Shown piece by piece: positions 1 through 9,615 of a stretch of DNA of 64,000 bases. Under the pieces are notes generated by a model. It was given only the letters and a program-made list of their open reading frames with translations. It was not told the DNA's origin and made no database searches. The stretch lies in the NCBI GenBank assembly GCA_907163375.1, contig CAJQUW010009215.1, positions 1-64,000 on the forward strand, written 5' to 3'. Source of the stretch: Prostheceraeus crozeri (taxonomy: Eukaryota > Platyhelminthes > Polycladida > Euryleptidae). The translations under genes were made by a program, and so were the position numbers. Numbering within the stretch: position 1 is the first letter of the stretch; the number at the start of each line of letters is the position of its first letter.

Positions 1-150
1 GTTCCTATTTACATGTTCCTATCCATGTTCGCATCCATTGGCAATTCGGAACATGTTCCTATTCATGTTCGCATTGGCAATTCGGAACATGTTCCTATCC
101 ATGTTCGCATTGGCAATTCGGAACATGTTCCTATCCATGTTCGTATCCAC
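1..150. repeat. 36-bp tandem repeat, about four copies
   Basis: A 36-bp unit built around TTGGCAATTCGGAACATG and CCTATCCATGTTCGCA starts at 38, 74 and 110. A partial copy lies before it and a decaying copy after it. Copies differ by one or two bases. The array may continue upstream of the window. No coding frame is supported. Confidence 0.9.
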
Positions 151-660
151 TAACAGTGCGTCCGCAATACTAACTACTAAGGTGCAATCGCATGGTATAA
201 TATGAGATGCATTTGACTACATTTCATCCTGTTTTGAAAACCGCACATTGAATGTTTCGATCGAAAAAATGTACTTTTAGGTTAGAAGCACGAGACCTCA
301 TTGATTATTGACAAATAGTTGAAGAGTTGTCCTGAATCGAACTGAATCTAAGCATTAGGACCTAAACTTTATATAATTGTCGGTTGCATCAATAATGGAA
401 ACATTTAGATACGTATCAACACCTTCTATGCATTCCGTTACACCACTGACATTTTGTGAAGTCGCTAGACTAAAAATCAATATCAACGTCGAAAAAAGAA
501 GAATTCAGCGCTGCTGATACTTGTTTTGTTAACTTCAGGGGATGTAGTGTTGATACACATCAACTTAAATTGATTTTGCGAATGTGACTTTTTCATTTTT
601 TTTACTTCTGAAAATTGCCACTTTCTGTAGAATGACCCAATTCCATTTAACCAATTAATC
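151..660. other. No gene seen
   Basis: Moderately AT-rich sequence with only short open frames of no recognisable family. I see no repeat structure or splice-bounded coding segment in it. Confidence 0.5.
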
Positions 661-1385
661 ACAGAGGAAAATTGAGTCAAAGATATACGCTTTCACTCAC
701 AGAATTAGATAGTTTAATCGTATCACTTTGCTAGAAGTGCAAACTGATTCAAACAGATGGCACATGCAGGAACTTAATAAGTGGGCAAAAAGAATTTTTT
801 AATACCTTACACAGATAGGAAAAATAGTCGTGCGTCGCTTGCGGATTGCTCTGAATTCCTTCAAAATGCTCCGATCGACACGATTCCTTCAGATTCGAAG
901 AATTCAGATCATTGTGCAAAAGTCTTCTCGATAATGTTGGGCCCTCCGATCATTTTTAAAAAAGTTAGCAGGCGCATGAAAAAACGTTCACAAACTTCTC
1001 TGTAGAACTTGACATCGTCTGTGTCTCTTTGCTGTGTGATCCGGTTGATAACAGTCACTGAAACTTTGCATAACTTGGCGTGTTTAATGTTGAACTGGCT
1101 GCTCATTGTTCGATTCCTATACTATTTAGTCAGGAGATTGTGCCATTTCAATAACGCTACATGTTCCAATGCTTCCCTTCTAGTCAAACGGAAGAAGAGA
1201 CGACCTGTCTAATTCTGTGCTTTCACTAGACAGGCCTGTCTGCAATCTGACCATTGAAGTTCGTGGGTTCTCTGATAGGAGCTACTTTTGCAATACGCGC
1301 GCTTGGCCAATCACACAAGCCAAAGAAAGACAAATATCGATGTCAATATCTATCCCTTGCTACCATTGCATACAATAACCCATAA
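661..1385 (+). pseudogene. LINE reverse transcriptase fragment, interrupted by a hAT-like insertion
   Basis: The blocks 661-697 and 1228-1385 match, in the same order, the reverse complement of about 5322-5130. That region is the upstream part of the LINE reverse transcriptase remnant on the minus strand. This is therefore a second, plus-strand copy of the same non-LTR element. It is split by the insertion at 698-1219 and too decayed to keep an open frame. Shared landmarks include GAGGAAAATTGAGTCAAAGA and TTGGCCAATCACACA. Homology to the better copy is seen directly; LINE identity is inferred from it. Confidence 0.7.
698..1219. mobile_element. Non-autonomous hAT-like transposon (522 bp)
   Basis: The ends are inverted repeats: CACAGAATTAGATAG on the left and the complement of CACAGAATTAGACAG on the right. 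The element is flanked by an 8-bp direct duplication CTTTCACT at 690-697 and 1220-1227. An 8-bp target duplication is the hAT signature. It carries no transposase frame. The host sequence it splits is a LINE fragment, whose second copy at 5.3 kb lacks the insertion, which confirms the boundaries. Confidence 0.8.
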
Positions 1386-1635
1386 GCAAATGAAAATATC
1401 TTTGTGGCTGGTCTGCCATTACAGATCACGTGCCTCTTTGTTCCTATGATCGTGAGATTTAACTGGACAAATACTCTATTGTATGCAAAGCATAGCCAGA
1501 TTCATTTGCGCGTGGGTAAGTCTAGACTCTAGAGCTACCTTTTCCCGTTTCTGTTGTCACCACAGAATTAAATATTTTGTTTATCTACTTCGGTTTGGAG
1601 AAGTGTGATTAATACGAAATCGCCGGCATATCGAG

Positions 1636-1857
1636 GAACCTATTAAGTGGGCATAAAGGAATTCCTAATACCTTACAGAGATAGGAAAAAAGGTCGTGCG
1701 TCGCTTGCGGATTAATGTGAGTTCCAGCAAAGTGCTTCGATTGCCAAAATTCCTTCAGATTCGAAGAATTCCGATCATTGCGCACAAGTTTTCTCTATGA
1801 TGTTGGCCCTTCCGATCATTGTTAAAAAAAGTAGCAGGCGTAAGAAAATTAGTTCAC
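1636..1857 (+). repeat. Second copy of the hAT-like interior sequence
   Basis: About 222 bp match 771-992 inside the hAT-like element at roughly 80 percent, in direct orientation (both start near GGAAC and AAGTGGGC, and share TCGTGCGTCGCTTGCGGATT). I cannot define ends or a target duplication for this copy. Confidence 0.7.
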
Positions 1858-2171
1858 TTGATGTTTTCACATCCTCTCATCGGCATTTCTCACTGTATAG
1901 TGCATACATCAAATGTTAGCTACACGATGAGTGTTTTGGTGTGTGCGAAGAAAGCGTGCGCAGACCAACTTACGCAATCGAATATGCGTCACATTTACAA
2001 AATCGTTGGCACAAACTGCCCAACACTCGACTATCTATAGAAATATTGCCATTTCGTCAAGTTTGTTACTGTTTTGTGTAGCTTTTAAGCGTGATCATTA
2101 TTCCTCTATCTGTAACAGTTCTATCAAATCAAAACGAATAATTTTCCATAGATACAGTACATGTATTCAAT

Positions 2172-2692
2172 CCTAAATATCAAGGCACTGAAGTTAGCAG
2201 TAGATCTGGCAGTGGATCTTTAGAAATAATTTGTTCAGTCCTGATTTTCCACAAGACTAATTAAAAATGAACCAGGAATTTGTTCATCACATCAGTTTTC
2301 AAAAATTCCTATCGGATCAGGGTAAAATTCTAAATTTTACTAATGCTTTCCTGATCAGATTCACATTTTTGTTCACACAAAACAAACACGCATTCCTATT
2401 CTAAGAACAATTCCAGATTTTGTTCACCACATTTGGACTTCCTCACAGTCCTACAAGACTCACTACCAGCAAAAACAGAAGAATTCAACGACATTGATAT
2501 ATTTTCACTTACTGATACTTCCTGACGTTAATGCTGATAGTGAGTCTTGTAAGGGTTGTGAGGTAGTCCAAATGTGGTGAACAAAATCTGGAATTGTTCT
2601 TAGAATAGGAATGCGTGTTTGTTTTATGTGAACAAAATTGTGACAGTAAATCTGCCAGATCTACTGATAGCTTCAGTGCCTTAAGATATCCA
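2172..2692. repeat. Foldback (hairpin) element
   Basis: The outer arms 2172-2214 and 2652-2692 are inverted copies (around GGCACTGAAG and AGTAGATCTGGCAG). The inner arms 2370-2470 and 2533-2640 are also inverted copies, around AAACACGCATTCCTATTCTA and CACATTTGGACT. The left arm carries about 150 bp of extra sequence that the right arm lacks. The RNA or single strand would form a long hairpin with a loop near 2472-2530. It has no coding content. Confidence 0.8.
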
Positions 2693-3978
2693 ATATATTC
2701 ATACAACGTTGGGTACACGATAGTGACTTATTATGCCATCTGAAACACTTCACAGCGGTTATTGAGGACATAGCTTCCTCAATTTCCCGACGAAGAATAC
2801 TCAGTCGGTACCTTTGTAAGCTCATATGAGCAGTATTTGCGGCATCATGGTCACTGAAGGCGGTTTGAGCATTTGAGTCTGATATCCTCCTCTTGACATC
2901 ACTCTTCACGCATGAAATTGCTCTTTCAGTCATGTTGAGAAAGGGGGTATACCAAGGTAAAGGCTGAAGGTGGTGACTGTCGCTGATAGTCTTTGGTGCA
3001 TTTCTGTGTGAAGGGGCGTTGTCATACAAGATGAATAATAATAACAAAGCCTTTATTTTTTTCAATGAAAAATGAAAATCAGATACCATACGAGGGATAT
3101 GAAAGAAGACACAAAAGAAACACAATTTCATGGGTACATAATGTAGCCGATATTCAGTCAACACTTCCAATTATGCATATTGTTGTATACGATGGTCGAA
3201 AATATGGTGAAACAATTTCGACGTCTATTTGTTCGTGAGTATGGGACAGATACACTTTGGTCACGAATATGTGGGATAATTGAATGAATGGGATGATCAG
3301 GCAAATTCGCCGATAGAAGGGAACTCTCTAGGGAAGAAAAGGGACTCTTCAAGCAGAAGTGCTTCGACTTCGCTCAAAAATCTGAAAACAAGCAACTCGT
3401 CATCCCACCCTCAACTGGACTAAGCCGAATCGCGGAGAGACTGCTAGACAGACAGTTAAATTTTTGCCACGGTTTCCCTCTACAATTCTAACTGTTCTGG
3501 CACCACGCACCGAACGAGTCCTCGAGGTCCAAATATTAAACCCACACTCATCGAAAAGGACGAGATCTCGCTGAGTTCCTTCATTCACCAACCAAGAGGC
3601 GATAACAGCCCTCTCGTTCGTTACATCCACAATGTTCCACTGAGTTGGCACCGATCTCAGAAGTTTCAAAGTAATCATCTGACCGTCAAGGGCTCGGGAA
3701 ATCGTTGTCAAACTCAACTGAGGTGGGAGTAATGGAAATGACTCCAAAAGCTTCCTTATCATCTCGATTAAGGTCGCAGTGGGTTTCTCTTGTACAAGAT
3801 GGACGAGAAGTTGGACCATCTCATCTGACAACACTCTTTTACAACCACCATTGTTTGTCAATCGATTTTCCGTAGTGTAAGAGCGAATAAATCGGTGAGC
3901 TGATCGTCTGCTTATTCTAAGTTGTTCAGCTAGACCAAGACAATTCATTCCTTCATTGCAGGTATTAATAATGTGCAA
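2673..3978 (-). pseudogene. Tc1/mariner-superfamily transposase, broken
   Basis: The N-terminal frame (3978-3400) holds a paired-like helix-turn-helix region and the first catalytic block, DECGFNIWTSRTRSVRGA followed by RGKNLTVCLAVSPRFGLVQ. This is the usual start of an IS630/Tc1-type DDE fold. A different frame (3170-2673) holds the later blocks, DNAPSHRNA and PWYTPFLNMTERA, which would supply the second D and the E. The two halves are separated by a roughly 240-bp segment in which the frame is lost (a third frame opens at 3352-3158), so it is a pseudogene. Its 3' end runs into the foldback element. Family assignment is firm; the exact Tc1/mariner subfamily is not resolved. Confidence 0.8.
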
Positions 3979-4365
3979 CCTATCTGATTGAATTATTGGA
4001 CGCGGCCTGATCGCAACGAAAATGTATTTATGTTTTTCAATCCTTCATGCTGCTACGTAATATTCACCTGATTCATTGTTGTGATACTTTTATTGATGTT
4101 AAGTGTTATGCAGGTTGTGCCAACGATTTTGCAAATGAGGCGCGTATTCGATGACGCAAGTTTATCTGCGCACGCTTTCTGAAGTGTGACAACGAATTTT
4201 GCAGTTAGCGACAATAGAAACAGGAAAAGGTATTTTTTGTACAGAATTTTCACCCCTAGCACAGCTATGAGCCATGAACGAAGCTAGGGGTTACTCAATG
4301 AAAAGTAACAAATTGTATTATTTCAAGTAAATAAAAGGAAAAAATCAGATCTTCTAATCTGATTA

Positions 4366-5322
4366 AGCTGTCCCCATCAGAAACCTGCTCGCATGCCTTC
4401 TGAAAGGATCAAGATTGTATTGGTCAGGGAAAGTGGTCTGGGGAAACTGATTCTAAAGCTGGGCCGTGCGAACAAAAAAGCTTTTCGAGCGACTCACAGT
4501 ACGTGCGCGTTCTAGGCTCACATTATAGCATGTCAGTGCATTAGCTCTGCGTGTGCTTCTGGAGAAGATTCTAGGTTTGGGTACGCACTCATTTACTGCA
4601 GAGCTGCTTCTACCGAAATAGTATCTGTAGAAGAGACTGAGTGAAGCAACATCCCGTCTGACAGAGAGCGGATGCAACTTGTTAGCAAGTTTTTCACTCA
4701 TAAGATTCTTGTCACGTTTCTCAACCCGTTCAAGGAGGTCAAGATGCGTTTCTGGAGCGCCGGCCCATGACAACAATGCTCCATAAGAGGAGGAATAGTG
4801 GACTTGTAAAGATAGCAGACAGTCTGTGGTGGAAGATAGCTGCTGGCACGATAGAGATTATCAATGCGTTGAGCTGCCTGCTTGCTAATGGATTGGATGT
4901 ACGGTTTCCATGACAAGTCTTTCGTAACCGCCAATCCAAGGAAGGAGATGGAATCTTGTTCTCTGATCCTATTATCTGACATCTTAATGCTATGATCATC
5001 ATCTCCTTTAAGTCGTGAGTGCAGAATACTCTGAGTTTTTGAAGGATTGAAGGAAACAAGCCAATTGGCGCCCCATTCTGAGACCCTGCGTAAGTCTTCA
5101 TTAAGAACGTCGCATAACTCTATAATGCTATCCCAGCCATTATATGCAATGGTAGCAAACGATAGAAATTGACAGATATTCGTCTCTCTTTGACCTGTGT
5201 GATTGGCCAAGTCATTGCAGAGGTAGATTGTATCAGCGAACACACGAACCTCAACGGTCAGTTGCAGGCAGACCTGTCAAGTGAAAGTACGTATCTTTGA
5301 CTCAATTTTCCTCCGTGATAAA
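4366..5322 (-). pseudogene. Non-LTR retrotransposon (LINE) RT C-terminal fragment
   Basis: The minus-strand frame from 5243 covers the end of a LINE reverse transcriptase. It has a degenerate catalytic box (FADT in place of YADD), then NPSKTQSILHSRLKGD, FLGLAVTKDLSWKPYIQSIS and LYKSTIPPLMEHCCHG. A shift to another frame near 4.74 kb gives the C-terminal tail with RRDVASLSLFYRYYFG and FFVRTAQL. A TAG then stands where the family has a Trp codon, and the tail continues to about 4366. The pattern fits the Jockey/CR1 side of LINE diversity. The 5' part of the element is missing. Upstream sequence 5322-5225 is shared with the fragment at 661-1385. Confidence 0.8.
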
Positions 5323-6327
5323 TTCGTCATATGGAAATATTATTATTGACTATTTATTATCTGACTATGTGCATTTAAGGTAATGTCAATGTTCTGGTTC
5401 GTCAAAATTCAAGTTTGAATTTCCATTGCGTTCAATGGAAAATTGATCTTCTTGCCCCACGAGACCAGTTTTAGCCTTGACCATTAGTATTGAGGAAAGT
5501 CATCTCTAGACCATTACACGCAGACAAGGCAATTTATCTCTATGGCAAAACATGACATGATCGTTTGCTGCGAATTTCTGAAGCATCACATGTTAAGCGT
5601 AACAAGTCAGATTTCTGCAAGCAGAAGGATCTGTTGATTGAGCTTCTCTTGCCATTGTAAAATGGATTCACATTCAACTTGCTCTTTATGTCTTAACTTT
5701 TAAATTTATCTCATCCCTGGTTTTCCACTGACGAGACCGGCCGAAATGACCTGTGGAATACAACTTCGAAATGAACTGGGCGCTATTTCTCGTCTTAAAA
5801 AATTATTTGAAGGGCCTTTTTCTTGTAACTTTTTCAAACTCCTACAACCTCCCACACCCATCGCAAAATCAACATACTTCATCCGTAGTCAGTGCAGTGA
5901 TTTCGAACTCTGGTGAAACACCTATGAGTGACATTGGTCTTCATTTCACTTTAGGAATACACAATTGGTCACCAGTTTGCTACTATGTTGATCAATTCCT
6001 TCTTGTATGAAATTGTAGGTGGAATGACTTTTTCATCGCATGAAGGGAATGATATATGTATGAGTTAAATTATCAAATTACAGTGCTCGCTCGTGTGATA
6101 GTCTACATGAAAGACTTGGAGATGGATGCAGACCAACAGAAAATTTGGTGACCAATAAAAGTGATCGTTGAAGCGCAGGTTTTTAATTCAGGTCTCACAC
6201 TTCTGTTGTTATTGGAATATACCGATATCATCAATAGTTAACAATCATTCTTGTGCTCATGAAACAAATGAATATGAATTTCTACAGGCTTCATAGATCG
6301 GACATTGCAGACATGCGTTAGCTTTAC
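5323..6327 (-). other. Probable SLC6 intron sequence, no gene seen
   Basis: This lies downstream (minus strand) of the second SLC6 exon and begins with its GTAAAG donor at 6327. I searched by eye for the next SLC6 exon (TM3 region) on the minus strand down to the window start and did not find it. No repeat structure was recognised here. Confidence 0.4.
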
Positions 6328-6459
6328 CTTTGCAGATTGGGATGATGTTCCAAGCCTCGATGCCACCTCGATTCATCAACTGTCCAATAACAACCTCCAA
6401 GAAAAACAGAGGAATTCCCCCAAGAAATATCGCCATTAAGTATGGAATGAGGAAAGCTC
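6328..6459 (-). CDS. SLC6 transporter, exon encoding TM2 region
   Basis: A 132-bp internal exon, bounded by an upstream acceptor (TTGCAG, complement at 6460-6465) and a GTAAAG donor (complement of 6322-6327). It translates to AFLIPYLMAIFLGGIPLFF followed by LEVVIGQLMNRGGIEAWNI and ending PICK. This is the conserved second transmembrane segment and following loop of the SLC6 (sodium- and chloride-dependent neurotransmitter/amino-acid/osmolyte transporter) family, including the Gln-Leu block after TM2. The phase is +2/-1: the first codon is completed by a G from the exon at 9487-9615, giving the family-typical NGGGAFLIPY junction. Together with that exon it is the only supported host gene in the window. 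The subfamily cannot be fixed from two exons. Confidence 0.92.
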
Positions 6460-6639
6460 CTGCAACGGAGAGAGTAATGCAAATAACTATTTCTAGTCAA
6501 GGAGAAAGCTTTATATGTGACTATCACAATGGTAATGCAATATTAGCTGAATCATCTCCGTAAAACTCTCCTATTTTAGGAAAGCTAACATTTATACAAA
6601 CTTCATTTGGTTAACTGAGCGCTGTAAATGAAAGTTACT

Positions 6640-7130
6640 GGCTTCCAGCCCTAGAAAACGACGGCTCTCACTTGAAGGGCTATGAACCATAAATAAATGA
6701 ACATGGCCACCTCACGGGTTAGAATGAACAGGTACAAGCTCCCTCACGGGTTAGCAGCCACAATCCCTTGCTTCTGGACGTCTGCCTGGGGAGGTGCTAC
6801 CAGCGCTCTCACTTGAAGGACTATTAACCATGATCTGGTGAAAATGGCCACCAGCTGCTGGGGAGGAACCATCTCTCTCACGGGTTGCTAGCCACAATCG
6901 CATGCTTCTGGCTGTCTGGCTGGGGAGGTGCTACCAACGCTGCGCTCTCACTTGAAGGCTTACTAATCCCTCGTACGACTGCCCTCCTACTGGAGAGGTG
7001 CACCACGGGCCTCACTTAAAGGGTTGCTAAATGTGAGACTGGATGCCTGCTGAGGTGTCACAGCTCTCACTTGAAGGGTTACTTGTCAGTAGCTTTTGAG
7101 ATTGGCTCTCTCATTTGAATGGTTGCTATT
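6640..7130. repeat. Degenerate tandem array, CTCTCACTTGAAGGG type
   Basis: At least six returns of CTCTCACTTGAAGG or CTCACGGGTT, alternating with GGGGAGGTGCTACCA and CCACAATC-type blocks, give a loose higher-order unit of roughly 80-130 bp. The same blocks reappear at about 7845-7960, beyond the Penelope fragment, so the retroelement piece appears to lie inside the array. Confidence 0.7.
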
Positions 7131-7188
7131 TGTACTAACTTGATATATAAAAGATACATTAATGGCTGCATCATCGGTCCGTTAGAAA

Positions 7189-7840
7189 ATGCAATACTTT
7201 ACACACGATTGTAGAACATGCAACAGATTATCCCAAAATCACAACTGTATTGTCTATCAGCTCTTTTGCAGAAAATGTGGTGATAATTATACTGGTAAAA
7301 CTGATAGACACCTCTACATTAGATACAACGAACACATCTACAGTATTCTAATTTTTTTAATATTGCACCTCTGAAGGAAATGCAAAGGAGGGATGATCTG
7401 AAACATGGTTCTGAACATGCCATATGCAGTATTCGAAATAAAGATGATTTTCGTGCTTTGTCAGAGCACAGTCAGACCTGTCTTGTTAACGGTTCGATTG
7501 ATGATTTTTGATGTTGAAATTCTACAGTGCACAAATGATCCTGTTGAAACAAGCGTGGTGGAATCGCGATTAATTAATAAGTGCCATCCGAAAATGAACA
7601 GACAGTCAAACATGTGAAACAACCAGAGCTATACTGCACATCTAACGAACCAGCTTATACACTGTCATTTTATTGTTGTTTCGAGAAAGGGTCTGGACCC
7701 GAAACGTCGGCAGTGAATGTATTTTTTACTCTAGATTATTTAATTACCGCTGTTGCTGGCATTAGATCACTCGGAGGGAAACGTATCTTTTTACTGAATC
7801 ATTACGGTCCTCCCGCCATCAGCCATCTCATACTAGTCCT
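7189..7840 (+). pseudogene. Penelope-like element GIY-YIG endonuclease fragment and 3' end
   Basis: The translation shows NCIVYQLFCRKCGDNYTGKT followed by DRHLYIRYNEHI. This is the GIY-YIG nuclease core of Penelope-like retroelements, with the Cys-rich lead-in, the NYTGKT strand and the R..EH helix. A later block, FDVEILQCTNDPVETSVVES, matches the C-terminal part. A 3' motif near 7690-7706 (GGTCTGGACCCGAAACG) resembles the stem II plus GAAAC half of the hammerhead ribozymes known from Penelope elements. The rest of the element, including its reverse transcriptase, is absent here. Confidence 0.75.
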
Positions 7841-9214
7841 TTGAATGACTGGCCGTCTGGTTAGAAGAAGCGACCTCTCTCACCATAGAGCTACTTGCCA
7901 TAACCTTTGAGATTGGCCGACTGATGGGGAGGAATCTCCACTTCAGTTTACGGCTTGTTGACCAAAACCATAGGAACTCATGGGTTCCAAGTAACGCGGA
8001 ATAAAGGCAACACTCGTTTATCTCCTCAGTGTATTAAAGGTTACACCTCGAGTGATAAAACGAGCGGGAAGCGCAAGATGTCATCGATGACATCCACATG
8101 AAGGAATTTGCGGCCGCATAGCTCATGATGAAATGGATATTTATTAACGCGTTCTCCCTCGGCATTGTATTTAGACGCGCAACACACCTTGCCTCGAGGA
8201 AATCAGCGGACGCCTTTTGATCAAGCTGTGATAAGGCTTGAAAGTCAGAGGAAGAGAAAGGTGCGAATGCAATCAGATCGCTGTTTGAATGAGTCAGATA
8301 TTCCCATCAATTTGTGTATGACAGCCGAGATGCTAAACGATCTCCGGCAAAATGATTACACGCTGAGATATGAAGACTGCCAGTAGAGTTTCTATTACTG
8401 ACTTTTTCCTTGATCATTCACTTCTCACTCTTGTGTCACATGTGTATTGTGCAATGTTTCCAACCTCTTGATTGCTCCAGTCATTTGTGAATTCATTGTT
8501 TCAACAATTTCCTCATTTTTTTTGTTTGCGACCTCTGGCCATCAACAAATAGAACTAGGATTCTAGAGGAGAAGAGATGAAGTGAAGTCTTGGTGAGCTT
8601 AAAGCTTCCACTGTTTGTCTATTCGCAGCTTCAAAAGTCAATGGAATTTGCCATTAAGATAGTTTATACTGTAGATTGCTAAAAATTTATAGATTTTGAA
8701 TTGTGGTACAATGGCACATTTATTGTGAGGAGTAGGCTATAATATTGTCTACGAATAATACCATGATAAATATTATAGGCCTAAATTAGGCCCTAGTCAT
8801 TCTAACCTATATCAAATCTAAAGCACATCAAAACGATGAAGAATGCAGCTCAGGGCAATAAAATGTCTTTTTTAATAGTATCTAATAACAATTACGTCGT
8901 AATATTGTCTGAATTACATAAGCTGATGAGACAGCCGTTCCCTTCCAAAACTCCTGGTTGGGCCACTGCTACGATATTTATACTCTGCTAAAGAGAAATC
9001 ATTTACAAATATATTAATGGTGCACTTATTTATTATATAATGAGCATGTTTGTATGCTATGCGTGACTGTTCTAGGCAATTTACATTGCATATAGGTAGT
9101 ATATTCAATAATTGGTTCTTAACTGACACAGTGTCATCGTCATAATAATCATTACAGTTTGACGTATATTTAACATCCGCCATTCATACACTATATATAT
9201 ATATATTTAGCGAC

Positions 9215-9365
9215 CCTATTATAACGGGCCTGACATTGAATACTGACGGGCCTAGGCCGGGTCTGGACTGACTTTACAATTCCAAATTGTCACGGGCCTG
9301 CCGTGGGCCTGAGATCCTAGGGCCGGGCCGGGCTTGGGCCTCAAAAGTGACCCGGTTCCAACTCT
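9215..9365. repeat. GGGCCT/AGGCCC word array, likely hAT-type terminus
   Basis: The words GGGCCT, GGCCCA and GGGCCGGG recur on both strands within about 120 bp. The block ends in GGTTCCAACTCTTG, which resembles the terminus (CACTTCCAACTCTG) of the well-bounded hAT MITE at 12.1 kb. I cannot place a left end or a target duplication. Confidence 0.45.
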
Positions 9366-9486
9366 TGATGGCTATAATACGCTCCCGAAAAATCCCGAAT
9401 ACCTAAATTTCCCACAAACACAAGAATGAATCAGGGGGAAAGGAATCCCACCTTCTTACGAATGCAAGAATGAGACTGTTTCTTAC

Positions 9487-9615
9487 CTCCTCCATTCTTG
9501 TAGCAAAGATATGGAAATCTCCAAACATTTCCAAGTCCAACAGAAAAGCCGACGCACGCAAGGAGGAAGTCGATATTTCTGGTCCATCTTTCGCGTTTGG
9601 GTCGGTTGTCCCCTC
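9487..9615 (-). CDS. SLC6 transporter, exon encoding TM1 region
   Basis: A 129-bp internal exon between an acceptor ending TTGTAG (complement at 9616-9621) and a GTAAG donor (complement of 9482-9486). Translation gives [20 protein letters not shown] followed by [20 protein letters not shown] and GG. This is the SLC6 TM1 signature: the charged RERW lead-in, the unwound [10 protein letters not shown] sodium and substrate site, and the NGGG turn. SLC6 proteins move small neurotransmitters, amino acids or osmolytes into cells with sodium and usually chloride. The [15 protein letters not shown] version is common in the GABA/taurine/creatine and amino-acid groups. Exons upstream (start codon, cytoplasmic N terminus) and downstream were not found. 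Confidence 0.93.

Larger units (their letters stand above)
1938..4196 (-). mobile_element. Tc1/mariner-type DNA transposon remnant
   Basis: Two inverted blocks of about 100 bp, at 1938-2036 and 4098-4196, share AAAGCGTGCGCAGA and AAAATCGTTGGCACAA. They flank a minus-strand Tc1/mariner-superfamily transposase remnant. A foldback element sits between the left block and the 3' end of the transposase. The outer tips and the expected TA duplication could not be placed, so the true ends may lie further out. Confidence 0.65.
6460..9486 (-). other. SLC6 intron (about 3.0 kb), repeat-filled
   Basis: The intron between the two SLC6 exons. It contains a degenerate tandem array, a Penelope GIY-YIG fragment, a stretch at 8000-9190 with no recognisable gene, a TA microsatellite near 9190-9208, and a GGGCCT word array close to the donor. 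The short open frames at 8165-8386 and 8914-9183 resemble nothing I recognise. Confidence 0.7.

Noticed and set aside
8165-8386. Frame MYLDAQHTLPRGNQRTPFDQ as a gene
   Set aside because: Lies in an intron full of repeats, no family, no splice-bounded exon structure.
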